In this document: in pieces, positions 10,242 to 20,978 of the stretch
Numbering within the stretch: the first letter of the stretch is position 1
Layout of the letters: every line of letters starts with the position of its first letter
Position numbers and translations under genes: made by a program
Virus record (IMG/VR): IMGVR_UViG_3300047370_000207
Span: 1-47,272 of that record
DNA: 47,272 bases
Strand: one strand, 5' to 3'
Origin: a virus
The notes under the pieces: generated by a model
Told to the model about the DNA's origin: nothing
Database searches by the model: none
Seen by the model: only the letters and a program-made list of their open reading frames with translations

Positions 10242-10787
10242 ATGCCACAAACGCAGTTACAATTAGCAAGTCCTTATAATGAGGTACTTAAAAGAAATAC
10301 TTTAGTTATTAAAGTAGAAAATTTTAAGCAAAGAAAACCAGAAGGATTTGATTCGTTTGATTCTGGTAATGCTTTCCATACTCTTGCGGCTTTTGAAAAG
10401 CACATTTTTAGTGGTGATAATGTTATTGATGATTTAACAAGAGAATTTCCTACTCTTCAAATTAGAGATTTTGAAATAAGACCAAATTCTTCATTTACAT
10501 TGACAGGTAGTAAATTTAATTTTGCTGGTTCTACTCAAACATTACCTTTTGGATCTACCATCAATAGTCTACAAGTATTGACTACTGATGAGTCAAATCA
10601 AACAATTCTTGACGCAGACACTAGCATTACAAGATTTGCAAGTGCTGGACATCTTTTTATTGGTGGTAGTGCGCGTACTCTTTTCGAGTATACATCCAAG
10701 ACTGCCACAGGATTTATTGGTTATGTTAAATCTGGAAATGTGAATATTCCGCCTTCTACGGAGTTCATCCAGTATTCTGTTGAATGA
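10242..10787 (+). CDS. Small conserved virion-associated protein between the gp7-position gene and gp8
   Basis: A 181-residue protein starting at ATG 10242, 5 bases after the stop of the giant upstream gene, so very probably cotranslated with it. The N-terminus (MPQTQLQLASPYNEVLKRN) is followed by a mixed region containing FEKHIFSGDNVIDDLTREFP and a beta-rich C-terminal half (SSFTLTGSKFNFAGS, GHLFIGGSARTLFEYTSK). I see no membrane segment, signal peptide or catalytic motif. I do not recognise a family. Its position in the wedge gene block suggests a minor baseplate or virion component. The late promoter for gp8 begins just after it. Confidence 0.7.
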   Translation: MPQTQLQLASPYNEVLKRNTLVIKVENFKQRKPEGFDSFDSGNAFHTLAAFEKHIFSGDNVIDDLTREFPTLQIRDFEIRPNSSFTLTGSKFNFAGSTQTLPFGSTINSLQVLTTDESNQTILDADTSITRFASAGHLFIGGSARTLFEYTSKTATGFIGYVKSGNVNIPPSTEFIQYSVE

Positions 10788-10800
10788 TCAAACTATATTG

Positions 10801-10808
10801 TATAAATA
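10801..10808 (+). promoter_or_regulatory. Late promoter motif (TATAAATA) upstream of gp8
   Basis: TATAAATA lies in the 54-base gap between the 181-residue gene and gp8, 33 bases before the gp8 ATG. This matches the T4 late promoter core read by the gp55-type late sigma factor and the related motif described for cyanophages. No -35 element is expected for this class. Confidence 0.75.
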
Positions 10809-10841
10809 AATCAAGACAACAACGTTCTAGAGAAAAAATAA

Positions 10842-12710
10842 ATGGCTGCAATTATTTCAGACAAATTTAGAATTTTCAATGCTAAACAATTTCTAGAGTC
10901 TCTGTCCGAAGGCAGTAGTGATACTGGATCCGACAGAACTAGAATGTACTTCTTTGTGGGTCGTCCACAAGCATGGAATTCATACTTGGAGATTTACTCC
11001 GCAAACGCAACAGCATTTACTGCTGGTCAGTTTGTTTATGTTTCTACCGATACGAATGGATCGTATACTTGGGCAAATGCACCTTTCAAGGCAAGCATTG
11101 TAGCAGTATACGAAAATTCTCTTATCCTTAGTTCAATTTCTCCAAGTACATCTTCAACTCCTCTCCCCAACTCTGTAGTTGAAGGTTGGAACGGAGCATC
11201 AGATACAGGAGCAGAAGCAAGAGCAGGTGTATATCGCTTTGCTACAGAAGACACCCCTCCTACTCCACTGGATCACCAGTCGGAAAAATTTGATGTTTAT
11301 GATGAAATTATTGCTGCTAAGCGTATCACCGATTCGTTTGCTCGTGGTGTAATTACTCGTTACGATTGGAACACGCTTGCTGCGGAACCTCGTTTCGACA
11401 TGTACAAGCCTGACTACACCGCAACCACGACTGGTCAGATCGGCAAACTAGCACTTACTAATGCCGCATCTCTAGCAACTGCTAAGTACTATGTAATCAA
11501 CTCCAACTACGAGGTATTCAAGTGCCTCTATAATGGTGAGTTCCCTGGCAGAACTTCCCCTAACCCCCAGTACGAACCCAAGACCTCTCCTTCTGCTGGT
11601 CAAGGTACTTATAATGGTAATGTGTTTACCGAAGGTGGTGACCTAGAAGTTTCTAACACTGCGGGTTATGCTTGGAAGTATATGTACACCATCCCAACAG
11701 ATGATGTTCTTCGCTTCCTTTCTACCAACTTCCTTCCCATCAACCTACCATCGGAAAGCACTAGAGCTGCTGTTCAATCCGCTGCGATTGAAGGTGCAGT
11801 AAGCGTTGTTCTGGTAGAAGAAGTTGGCGCTGGTCTTCCTAACGGAACCCACTATGCACCTATTAATGGTGATGGTCAACTTGCTGGTGGTACTGAAGCA
11901 GTTGTAGAAATCGTAGTTGCTTCTAATGCTATCCAGTCTGCTAAAATTGTAACAGAAGGTGCTGGTTATACTTATGGTTCAGTCAACCTTGCTGACGGCG
12001 TAACAGTCGGTGGCATTAAGACTGGTCTATTTACTACTTCTGCACTCACAACTGGACGCACTGGTGTTTCTGGCACAGGTGCTTTGGAAGTTATTATTGC
12101 TCCCGAAGGTGGTCATGGTGCAGACATGGAGTCTGAGTTCGGCGCTAAGCGTGTTATGACGAACATTCGTTTGACCTACGCTGAAGGTTCTGGCGACTTC
12201 CCCGTTGATAACGACTTCCGTCGTATCGGCATTATCAAGGACCCATACAACTACGGCACTACCGATTTCGCAACTAACGACACCCGTAATGGTTTGTTTG
12301 CAGTTAAGATCGAAAATGCAACTGCTGACTACAATGCTGATGAAGAAATTACTCAAGCATTGTCTACTGGTGGTACTGCAAAAGGCACCGTAGTTTCTTG
12401 GACTCTTGATTCTGGTTCTACCACTGCTGGTGTTCTTAAGTACATCCAAGTCCCTGGTCTACATGCAGAAAACGGAGTTGTAAGAGAATTTGATTCTAGT
12501 GCTGCTGTTGTTGGTACTTCATCTCTTGCTTCTGGCACAGTTGATCAAGCAACCACTGCTGTCACACTTCTAGGTGTTAGTTTCACCAATGGTCAAGGTA
12601 ATCCTGAGATCGAAGCGAACTCTGGAGATGTCATTTATGTTGAGAACAGAAGACTCATCACACGTGCTCCTGACCAAATTGAAGACATCAAGTTAGTAAT
12701 TGAGTTCTGA
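10842..12710 (+). CDS. gp8: Baseplate wedge protein gp8
   Basis: A 622-residue protein. The N-terminus MAAIISDKFRIFNAKQFLES followed by MYFFVGRPQAW (about residues 34-44) matches the cyanophage gp8 pattern, and T4 gp8 has the same SKFR...FxxFGRxxxW layout. gp8 is a dimeric baseplate wedge protein that binds gp7 and gp10 in T4; T4 gp8 is 334 residues, so this form is nearly twice as long. The extra length in the C-terminal half includes a 'TEGAGYTYGSVNL' glycine-aromatic module near residue 370, also seen in the neighbouring giant proteins, and a module near 490-530 (NADEEITQALSTGGTAKG). The protein ends ENRRLITRAPDQIEDIKLVIEF, like T4-type gp8 tails. It is preceded by a TATAAATA late promoter. 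Confidence 0.88.
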   Translation: MAAIISDKFRIFNAKQFLESLSEGSSDTGSDRTRMYFFVGRPQAWNSYLEIYSANATAFTAGQFVYVSTDTNGSYTWANAPFKASIVAVYENSLILSSISPSTSSTPLPNSVVEGWNGASDTGAEARAGVYRFATEDTPPTPLDHQSEKFDVYDEIIAAKRITDSFARGVITRYDWNTLAAEPRFDMYKPDYTATTTGQIGKLALTNAASLATAKYYVINSNYEVFKCLYNGEFPGRTSPNPQYEPKTSPSAGQGTYNGNVFTEGGDLEVSNTAGYAWKYMYTIPTDDVLRFLSTNFLPINLPSESTRAAVQSAAIEGAVSVVLVEEVGAGLPNGTHYAPINGDGQLAGGTEAVVEIVVASNAIQSAKIVTEGAGYTYGSVNLADGVTVGGIKTGLFTTSALTTGRTGVSGTGALEVIIAPEGGHGADMESEFGAKRVMTNIRLTYAEGSGDFPVDNDFRRIGIIKDPYNYGTTDFATNDTRNGLFAVKIENATADYNADEEITQALSTGGTAKGTVVSWTLDSGSTTAGVLKYIQVPGLHAENGVVREFDSSAAVVGTSSLASGTVDQATTAVTLLGVSFTNGQGNPEIEANSGDVIYVENRRLITRAPDQIEDIKLVIEF

Positions 12711-12712
12711 CC

Positions 12713-12730
12713 TCCTAAATAACGTTAGGA
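12713..12730 (+). promoter_or_regulatory. Late promoter motif CTAAATA overlapping a short hairpin
   Basis: CTAAATA at 12715-12721 lies 34 bases before the ATG of the 2740-residue gene and directly after the gp8 stop. It overlaps a perfect 6-bp inverted repeat, TCCTAA (12713-12718) and TTAGGA (12725-12730), with a 6-base loop. A direct repeat ACGTTAG follows at 12722-12728 and 12739-12745. There is no T-run, so the hairpin alone is not a convincing terminator. Confidence 0.6.
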
Positions 12731-12755
12731 AAACCAGGACGTTAGTGCATATACA

Positions 12756-15700
12756 ATGCCTCAAAATACTAACTTAAACGCATCGCCTTACTTTGAAGAC
12801 TTTGATTCTCAGAATAATTTCTATAAGGTCTTGTTTAGACCAGGGTTTGCGGTACAGACTAGAGAACTAACAACTCTCCAGTCTGTATTACAAACTCAAT
12901 TAGAATCATTCGGGAGGAACGTCTTCAAGCAAGGCGATCTTGTTGTGCCTGGAGAAGTCGGGTTCAATACGAAACTAAATTACGTTAAACTATCTTCTGT
13001 TTCTGAGGTTGCAATCAGTGACGAAGCAGGAAACGTTGTATATCAAAAATATGACATTAGTCAACTGGTCGGTCTGAAAATTCAGGGTGTATCATCTAGT
13101 GTTATTGCAAGTGTTATTGCTACAGAATTTGGTTCTGATACAGAATCAGATACAATTTATGTCAATTACTTGGACTCTGGCGCATCTGGCGACGAAGAGA
13201 GATTCCGTCAAGGTGAGACTCTAGAAGTAATTGGTGGTGTTAATTCTCCTCTATTGGTTGTCGGAACTGATGGAGTATCTCTTCCTACCAGTATCAGTGT
13301 TACTGATCCTGACACAGGTATTGAACAATTTATTGATAGTCCTGCATTGGGATTTGCTTCTGCTATAAAAGTAGAAGAAGGTATTTACTTTGTTAATGGA
13401 TATTTTGTAAGAAATGCCGAGCAACTTTTAGTTGTTAGCAAATACTATGATGCACCTTCCAGCAAAATTGGTTTTAAAATTGTAGAGTCTCTGGTTACAC
13501 CTGAGGAAGATAGTTCCTTGTATGATAATGCAAGGGGGTATTCTAATTTCTCTGCTCCTGGTGCTCATAGACTTAAAATTAATCTAGAACTTGTTAAGTA
13601 TGGTTACTATGATCTAACTGATAAGAATTTTATTCAGTTACTACTTATTAAACGTGGTACTATTCAGAAACAAATTAAAGCAAATGACTATTCTCTTGTA
13701 GAAGCAGCAATTGCTAAGAAAACTTTTGACGAATCTGGTGATTATGTCGTAGAACCATTCCCTCTACAAGTTAGAGAGTATTATCAAAATGATAATAACC
13801 TAGGATTCTATACTGCCGATGATGATGGACTTGTTAATGGTCTATCAGTAAATCAAGCATCCGCAAAACTCCTAGGAACTATTGGTTCTGGCAAAGCATA
13901 TATTAAAGGATATGAAGTTAAAAATAAAGAGAGTAAGTATCTCGAAATTGATAAAGCAAGAGATACAATTAAAAGAGAAAATCAGACACTAAAAACAACA
14001 GGTCTAACTTCCTTCTATATTAGTAATGTATATGGTACAACTCCACTTAATGCTGAGGGTGCTGAACTAACATCGTATCCTACATTATTTTTAAATTCTA
14101 CTTACAATGATGGTTCTGTCGGTCTTAATGACACAGAAGCAAGTGATGGTGTCAAGCAGACTACCAATCGCCGTGGACAAGGATATGGCGTAGAAGAAGG
14201 AGTCAAGACAATCTATTGTCAGATTGAAGCTGGATCTGGTTTTGGCATCGCAGATATGACTGATGCTAACTTTAAATCTCAGTTTAAAAAATTATATTTT
14301 ATCAAAACTAGAGCTGCTAGTCAGGTTACTAGTTATGGAGAGGTAGATGTTTTAGCATTCTCCATTGTATCTCGCCCAGAAATTTCTGCCGCTGGTGCAA
14401 ATCAATTTGTTGAAATTACAGTAAAAGGAAATAGATCTGAACTAGATATTTTTGTGATTGATTATGATGCATCAGCATCAAATAAACTGAGGAAGTTGTT
14501 TAAATCACAAGCAGATGTTGAAGATAATAGTAGCGAACTATTTGATCTGCGTGATTATAATGAAACTATTACACCTATCGTAGGTATTGCTAAACCAAAA
14601 AATATTGCTTTAAAAGAAATTAGTTCTGGTTTTAATAAAGATCTTGATAAGATTGTATCTAAAGGTAGACTTGCTGGTGGTCTAGAACAATACAATTCTA
14701 TTTTTGACCTTTCATATTTTGCTCCTCAATTTTTCACAAGAATTCTTTTAGAAACAGAAATTACTGGAGATTCTTTTAATCCTGGTAAGTACATTTATGG
14801 TTCCCTAAGTGGTGCTATTGCTGTTATTGAGGGAGGTACGTTGGCTACCTACTCGTCAGTCTCCAAGTTGTTTGTTACTATGGTGTTTGGTGAGTTTAAA
14901 GGTGGTGAAACAATTACATCAGAAACTGGCGAAACAATTAAGATTGCAACGGATAATACAATTTCCCACTTTATTATTCCTACTAGGGGAGATAGTTATG
15001 CTGCAGGAACAAGAATTATCCTTGATGGTGTTACTTATGATGAGTCTTCAATTGCTATTGTTAGATCTGGTGCAGGTGCTTTAGATACGATCTATGTTAA
15101 CGATAGAGCTTCTACAGACACTCTATACTCACGTCCTCCGATTGTTGAGTTTACTGGTACTGTCCCAACTAATGTTGCTGTTGTTACTCCTGTTCTATTC
15201 AGAAATACAGTATATACATATTCTCCAAAGAATATTAAATCTGTATTCTCTCAGTTTGGTTCTGGTAATGCCAATAAATTCTCTGCTGATATTGAACTTG
15301 AAAAGACTGGATATGTCAATACAATTTCAGTAACTGACTTTACCTTCTCAGGCACTGCAGGGTACAAGTTTATCGAGTGTAATGGATTTGGTGGTGATGC
15401 GTCGAAGAACCTTGTTCAAGGCGACGTGGTGCAGTTCTCAGACGTTACTGGTGCTGTATATAAGTACATCGTTCAATATGCTACTAGACCTGACGGAACA
15501 AAGAGATCAAGAATCTATCTAGATAGAGCTCTGCAGGCAAATGTAGAGAATGCTTCTGTTGTTCTGCAAAGACCAATAATTGAAAATCCAAGCGGTACTC
15601 TAGTTTTCCCAACTGGCGATAAGCAGATCAAGACTCTTATTGATTCTTCAGAAGACTCCAAGATCAAATATTATTTCAGAAGAGATTTTATTACGAGTGC

Positions 15701-18700
15701 TGCATCTGCTAGTGGAAACTTAACTTTTGCTGCTCAACTTCCATTTGGTACTCAACGCTTTGCTCCTTTCTCAGATAAGAACTTCTTGATTACTGTTCTA
15801 GAAACAGGTGTTGCTGAGCATGTTATTGATTCGAGTGGAAGTCTTCAATTGTTTGGCGGTCCTCTTAAAAAGGGTGATGTAGTTTACGTTGATCCTGAAT
15901 ATGTAACTATTGCTCAATCAGATAGTAATCTAACTGCAGGAAGTGTCACGATTAATTTCCCTGAAAATCATTTTGGTGATATCACTGCTCTGCGTACTGC
16001 TCTAGAAGCAAGAGCTGCAAATCCTCAATCAGGTGATCCTGATTGGACCCTTCCTGAAAACAACTTCCCTAAGATGAAGTTGACTGCTACTTTAGAAGTA
16101 TCTAAAGCAAAACCAAGACTTAAAACTTCTATTCTGAACAAGCAAATTATTGTTCAATCTGGAGGAACCTCTGTAGTACCACTAAGAGGACAAGAACTTG
16201 GTGGCGAAACTATTCAAATTACTTCTTACTCAGATGTTTTCAAATTAAGATATGTTTATGAAGGATCTATTTCTTCTCCTCCTACTGTAGATGCTGGAGG
16301 TAATCTTATTAGTGGAGTAGATGTTTCTAATAAGTATACATTTGACAATGGACAAAGAGATACATTTTATGATATTGCAAGATTGGTTTTAAAACCAGGT
16401 CTTACTGCACCTACAGGTCAACTTGTAATCGCGTTTGATTACTTCGAGCACTCACAAGGTGACTTCTGTACTATCGATTCGTATTTGCATGAAGCAGGTG
16501 TAACTGAGAAAGACATTCCATCTTTCAACTCATCTGTTAGTGGTTTAGTATCACTTAAAGATGTTATTGATTTCAGACCTAAAGTAGATAACTCTAACAT
16601 ACTTCCTGGATATCAAGATAAAACTTTTCTTTCAGAATCTGACTTCTTGTCATTCTCTGGTGTATCTGGTATTCCCGCTAATTGTCCATCGGATGATTCT
16701 AATCTAGAATTTACTATCAAGTATAATAAAGAACAATACCTTGACAGAATTGATGGTGTGTTCTTGAATACTGATGGAAATTTTGTTGTTAAGAAAGGAA
16801 ACTCTTCACTTAACCCATCACGTCCAGAGACAATCAGCGATTCTACTCCACTCTACTATCTCTACATTCCTGCATTTACAGATTCTTATAGAGATGTCCG
16901 TATTATTCCTGTAGAGAATAAGCGTTACACGATGAAGGACATTGGAAAATTGAATCAACGTGTCGAACGCCTAGAGTATTATACTTCTCTTAGTGTTTTA
17001 GAACAGCAAACACTGAACATGCAAGTTACCGATGATATTGGTCTTGACAGATTTAAGTGTGGTTTTTATGTAGATAACTTTGAAACACATAAAGGAGATA
17101 TCAAATCAGTAGATCATGTATGTTCTATTGATACTCAGCAGTCTGTTCTTAGACCACAAGTTAGTGAAGATAGTTTCCTCGTTAAGGAAATCAATACTAG
17201 AAATGATCAAAGAGAAGTTTCTGGTTATGTTAACAATAAAGGTGTTCTAACACTACCATATACTAATCGTAGATTACTTGGTAATAATTTTGCTACTAAG
17301 ACAATTAATCCAAATCCATTTGTTGTTCTTCAATATGTTGGTGATCTATCCGTAGATCCTAATGTTGATTCTTGGTATGATAGATCTATTGCTCCTCTAG
17401 TTACAGACAACAATACGGATCTATTTGTACCCTTCCTTGCTAAAGAAAATCTAGAAGTGGCATTCGCAAGTCTGTACAATTCCTTTATTGTAACTTGGTC
17501 TGGCACCGAAAGATCTTTCTATAATATTAATCCTCTATCAAAAACCAATACAGAAATATCTGGTGAAGAAGTTATCAAAGCAAATGTTGCGAGTTCTTCT
17601 AATATCAGTCCGATGAATAATGAGATTGGTAAAGGTATTGCTTCTAGAACTAGTCGTGGTAAGTCTGTTGCATCTGCACTGCAATATTTTGCTCGTAGCA
17701 TTCCAGTTAAATTTACCATCCGTAGACTTAAACCAAAAACTGAAGTATACGTATACTTAGAAGGTAAAAAAATTAACAGATGGGTTGTTCCTGATATTAG
17801 ATTTACTGGTATTCCTGGCAACTCATTATCTACTTTCAATGCACCTATCATCACTGACGAAAGTGGCAATGCTAGTGGTATTGTTTTGATCCCTGCTGGT
17901 AAAGCACCTAGAGAATCTGCTGCATGGACAGGAGAAGCAGAAACAGTATCGTATGATAATTCATCCGAAGAAGTTAGAATTACTACTGGAGAAAAAACTT
18001 TACGCTTTACTTCCAGTGCAACGAATCGCAACAAAACAGATGTAGAAACATTTGCAGAAACTAAGTTCTATGCATCAGGTCTTCTTCCAGATAATCCTGC
18101 TAGCATCGTATCCACAAAACCAGCATACTTCAAAGCAAATGAAGGAACTCAATTGGTTACAAATAATACTGAAGTTGAGCAAAAACCAAATCCTTTAGCA
18201 CAAACATTTAAAGTTGAAGAGTATGATGAAGGCGTATTTGCTACTGGTGTAGATCTATACATTTCTAAGAAGAGTGATTCTATTCCTATTAGAGTATACC
18301 TTACCGATGTAGATTCAGAAAAACCAGGTAAAAATATTATTCCTGGCACAGAAATTGTCAAGGAACCATATACTTATGTTAAAGCATATGTATCAGCTTC
18401 TGTAACTGTTATTAAGGAAGAAAATATTATTGGTGTAACAACCAATGCTTCTGGTCCTATCCTTAAAATCTTAGACAAGAACAATAACCAACTTCCTGTA
18501 TCAGAAGATAATGAAATTCAATTGAATAACGAACAAGTATACACTTTTGTTCTATCTAATAACAATGGTACTGCTTTCATAGCAAACGAGGAATTAAAAC
18601 TTAACTCTATTACAGTATTCAATAACGCAAACAATACAGAGATCTCTGCACGTATTGCAAAAGACTCTGGTGTTGTTTCTGTAATGAAAGTAACTAATAC

Positions 18701-20978
18701 AGGATCTAATTATGATTCTGCAACTATCACCATTGAGTCTCCAAGTCTTCCTGGTGGCAGTAACGCTACTGGTAGTGTTAAAGTATCTGATGGTCTCATC
18801 TATGACACTACACTTACACTTTCTGGTAGAGGTTACACAGAACCACCTTCTGTTGTTATTAGAGGATCTGGTATCGGTAACACTGGTGCTACCATTGAAA
18901 CTGAAATTGAAATCACAGAACCTGCTGTCAGAATGGGTGTTGCTGAAGATGTGGATGGCGGTATCCCATCAGTAACTCCAACTAACTTTATGTTTGACTA
19001 TCCTGTATTCCTGCAAAACAATACAGAATATTCTCTAGTTGTAGAAACTGATTCTAAAGACTATAACATTTGGGTATCTAAGTTAGGTGAAACTGAAATT
19101 GCTACAAATACAACAGTTACCACAAATCCGTCACTAGGATCTGTTTACAAATCACAGAATACTGGTTCCTGGGTAGAAGATCTATTTGAAGATATTAAAT
19201 TTACTTTATACAGAGCAGAGTTTGATATCTCCAATACTGCATCCATTGATCTCACAACTATTAGTAAAGGTTATGAGAACATGATCGAGGATCCTCTAGA
19301 AACATATGCATTTGCTAATGCCAATGCAACATCATCTCTCTTTAAAAATAACAATAACATTATTAAAGTAAATCATAAAAATCATGGTTTTGATTTAAAC
19401 AATTCATATGTATTCTTTAAAAATCTAGATACGACTGCTGGGTTCACTCAAGGTTCTTTGAATACAACTCTATTTAAAGTTTCCAATGCTGGTCTTGACA
19501 CATTTAATATCAGTGGTATTGGTAGAGCAGCAGACACAATTACTGGTGGCGGTGCAGATGGATTGATTGCTTCTAATAAAAAATATGAAAGACTATTAGC
19601 ACAGATTGCTTACTTGCAGTCTCCTTCTACAAACATCGAAACTTTTGTTAAATCAACAGATGTTATTGCTGTTGACTCTTTAACTGAAAACTATAACTCA
19701 TATGGTTCAGTAGATTTTGAAAAGACTTTCCTAAATGAAGAGCAATTCTTTATTAATCAAAAAGTAATTGCTTCTGATATTAATGTTTTGATGAATAATT
19801 TAGAAAGAAGTCTTACTTATAGATTAAATCTATCATCCAACAAATCTTATCTTTCTCCAATTATTGATTTAAATACCTCTTCTATTAAAATTTCTTCTAA
19901 TAGAATTGAGAATGCCAAAGGAAAGGAAGGAAGATATGGCAAGAGATTGCAAGTTATTGAATTCTTACCAGTGTATTCATTTGTTGTCGCGGGTAATAGT
20001 GTTGATGTAAGTCTTGGACAAACAGTAGAAGGTGTTGGTTACGAGGCAAGCGGTATTGAGGCATCTGGTGCTCGCGGAGAAATTGTATTCTGGAATCCAT
20101 CAAACTCCACGATACTTGTAAAAGTTAAAAACCAAAGTAACTTTGTATCTGGAGAGCAACTATTCTTCTCCATTCAATCACAAGCAGGTGAAGATTTTGC
20201 AAGCGATACAGTTAGAATTTCTGGTGCAGCACCACAACTCATCAGACCTGACTTTAATTTTGATCAATTAGTTACAGCAATTAATCCTTCTGCTACTACG
20301 ACAAATTATGATAATTTAATTGGAGGAACAATTACTTCCTGGGATGTTCCTAACCAAGTATTGATCTTAGAAAATGATAAAGAACCTATCAATTCTGACT
20401 ATAATTCAGATAATAAATCTGGTTCGTTTATTAGAGCACAGCAAGTTGCAGATCAAGCATCTGATATTCTTAGAGTTGGTGATCTTGTTTCCTGGTCTGG
20501 ATTGATAGCAGGTTATGAAAAGTTATACGAAATTAAATCTATGAGATTTACTGATGGAGTTGACTTTGTTTCTGAAAATAGTGCTAAAGAAACATCTGCT
20601 GTTGCTAAGTACACCACAAAAGAAATTGCTCTTAAGACACAAGCATCAGGAATTGATGTTATCATTACCGCAAACGTATCAAATTCTGAAAATATTAAAC
20701 TATCCTACAAAACAAAAACAACTTCTGTTCAGAAGAAATTTGAGGATATTGAATGGGTTCTATTTAATGATACTGGTATGCCTATCAATCCAGAGAATGC
20801 AACCCCGCAAAATACTATCTCCGCTCAGAAAGAAGAACAATCTGCTTATCAAGAGTTCAGATATAGTGTTGACAACTTAGATGACTTTATTTCGTTTGGT
20901 GTCAAAGTTACCATGTCATCTGATGATCCTGCATATGTACCCAAAATTCAGGATATTAGAGTAGTTGCTTCAGTATGA
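12756..20978 (+). CDS. Giant virion structural protein with DUF4815-type N-terminus
   Basis: A 2740-residue protein. The N-terminus (NLNASPYFEDFDSQNNFYKV, then LFRPGFAVQTRELTTLQSVL and QTQLESFGRNVFKQGDLVVPG) is the pattern annotated as DUF4815 in cyanophage virion proteins. Further landmarks are DVIDFRPK near residue 1270, MKDIGKLNQRVERLEYYTSL near 1392 followed by GLDRFKCGFYVDNFE, and NPLAQTFKVEEYDEGVFATG near 1811 leading into VDLYISKK. Two glycine-aromatic modules (GSNYDSA, GRGYTEPP) lie near 1985-2030. A 'GEFKGGETITSETGE' module lies near 710. No catalytic motif or membrane segment is seen. It occupies the place of T4 gp9/gp10, so a baseplate-periphery or fibre-attachment role is likely by position only. 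Its stop overlaps the next start (ATGA). Confidence 0.82.
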   Translation: MPQNTNLNASPYFEDFDSQNNFYKVLFRPGFAVQTRELTTLQSVLQTQLESFGRNVFKQGDLVVPGEVGFNTKLNYVKLSSVSEVAISDEAGNVVYQKYDISQLVGLKIQGVSSSVIASVIATEFGSDTESDTIYVNYLDSGASGDEERFRQGETLEVIGGVNSPLLVVGTDGVSLPTSISVTDPDTGIEQFIDSPALGFASAIKVEEGIYFVNGYFVRNAEQLLVVSKYYDAPSSKIGFKIVESLVTPEEDSSLYDNARGYSNFSAPGAHRLKINLELVKYGYYDLTDKNFIQLLLIKRGTIQKQIKANDYSLVEAAIAKKTFDESGDYVVEPFPLQVREYYQNDNNLGFYTADDDGLVNGLSVNQASAKLLGTIGSGKAYIKGYEVKNKESKYLEIDKARDTIKRENQTLKTTGLTSFYISNVYGTTPLNAEGAELTSYPTLFLNSTYNDGSVGLNDTEASDGVKQTTNRRGQGYGVEEGVKTIYCQIEAGSGFGIADMTDANFKSQFKKLYFIKTRAASQVTSYGEVDVLAFSIVSRPEISAAGANQFVEITVKGNRSELDIFVIDYDASASNKLRKLFKSQADVEDNSSELFDLRDYNETITPIVGIAKPKNIALKEISSGFNKDLDKIVSKGRLAGGLEQYNSIFDLSYFAPQFFTRILLETEITGDSFNPGKYIYGSLSGAIAVIEGGTLATYSSVSKLFVTMVFGEFKGGETITSETGETIKIATDNTISHFIIPTRGDSYAAGTRIILDGVTYDESSIAIVRSGAGALDTIYVNDRASTDTLYSRPPIVEFTGTVPTNVAVVTPVLFRNTVYTYSPKNIKSVFSQFGSGNANKFSADIELEKTGYVNTISVTDFTFSGTAGYKFIECNGFGGDASKNLVQGDVVQFSDVTGAVYKYIVQYATRPDGTKRSRIYLDRALQANVENASVVLQRPIIENPSGTLVFPTGDKQIKTLIDSSEDSKIKYYFRRDFITSAASASGNLTFAAQLPFGTQRFAPFSDKNFLITVLETGVAEHVIDSSGSLQLFGGPLKKGDVVYVDPEYVTIAQSDSNLTAGSVTINFPENHFGDITALRTALEARAANPQSGDPDWTLPENNFPKMKLTATLEVSKAKPRLKTSILNKQIIVQSGGTSVVPLRGQELGGETIQITSYSDVFKLRYVYEGSISSPPTVDAGGNLISGVDVSNKYTFDNGQRDTFYDIARLVLKPGLTAPTGQLVIAFDYFEHSQGDFCTIDSYLHEAGVTEKDIPSFNSSVSGLVSLKDVIDFRPKVDNSNILPGYQDKTFLSESDFLSFSGVSGIPANCPSDDSNLEFTIKYNKEQYLDRIDGVFLNTDGNFVVKKGNSSLNPSRPETISDSTPLYYLYIPAFTDSYRDVRIIPVENKRYTMKDIGKLNQRVERLEYYTSLSVLEQQTLNMQVTDDIGLDRFKCGFYVDNFETHKGDIKSVDHVCSIDTQQSVLRPQVSEDSFLVKEINTRNDQREVSGYVNNKGVLTLPYTNRRLLGNNFATKTINPNPFVVLQYVGDLSVDPNVDSWYDRSIAPLVTDNNTDLFVPFLAKENLEVAFASLYNSFIVTWSGTERSFYNINPLSKTNTEISGEEVIKANVASSSNISPMNNEIGKGIASRTSRGKSVASALQYFARSIPVKFTIRRLKPKTEVYVYLEGKKINRWVVPDIRFTGIPGNSLSTFNAPIITDESGNASGIVLIPAGKAPRESAAWTGEAETVSYDNSSEEVRITTGEKTLRFTSSATNRNKTDVETFAETKFYASGLLPDNPASIVSTKPAYFKANEGTQLVTNNTEVEQKPNPLAQTFKVEEYDEGVFATGVDLYISKKSDSIPIRVYLTDVDSEKPGKNIIPGTEIVKEPYTYVKAYVSASVTVIKEENIIGVTTNASGPILKILDKNNNQLPVSEDNEIQLNNEQVYTFVLSNNNGTAFIANEELKLNSITVFNNANNTEISARIAKDSGVVSVMKVTNTGSNYDSATITIESPSLPGGSNATGSVKVSDGLIYDTTLTLSGRGYTEPPSVVIRGSGIGNTGATIETEIEITEPAVRMGVAEDVDGGIPSVTPTNFMFDYPVFLQNNTEYSLVVETDSKDYNIWVSKLGETEIATNTTVTTNPSLGSVYKSQNTGSWVEDLFEDIKFTLYRAEFDISNTASIDLTTISKGYENMIEDPLETYAFANANATSSLFKNNNNIIKVNHKNHGFDLNNSYVFFKNLDTTAGFTQGSLNTTLFKVSNAGLDTFNISGIGRAADTITGGGADGLIASNKKYERLLAQIAYLQSPSTNIETFVKSTDVIAVDSLTENYNSYGSVDFEKTFLNEEQFFINQKVIASDINVLMNNLERSLTYRLNLSSNKSYLSPIIDLNTSSIKISSNRIENAKGKEGRYGKRLQVIEFLPVYSFVVAGNSVDVSLGQTVEGVGYEASGIEASGARGEIVFWNPSNSTILVKVKNQSNFVSGEQLFFSIQSQAGEDFASDTVRISGAAPQLIRPDFNFDQLVTAINPSATTTNYDNLIGGTITSWDVPNQVLILENDKEPINSDYNSDNKSGSFIRAQQVADQASDILRVGDLVSWSGLIAGYEKLYEIKSMRFTDGVDFVSENSAKETSAVAKYTTKEIALKTQASGIDVIITANVSNSENIKLSYKTKTTSVQKKFEDIEWVLFNDTGMPINPENATPQNTISAQKEEQSAYQEFRYSVDNLDDFISFGVKVTMSSDDPAYVPKIQDIRVVASV

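Noticed and set aside
17519-18034. 171-residue minus-strand open frame inside the 2740-residue gene, and similar minus-strand frames at 12027-12449, 23351-23872 and 34591-34944
   Set aside because: All lie wholly within well-supported + strand genes, have no recognisable product, and no other gene in the window is on the minus strand.
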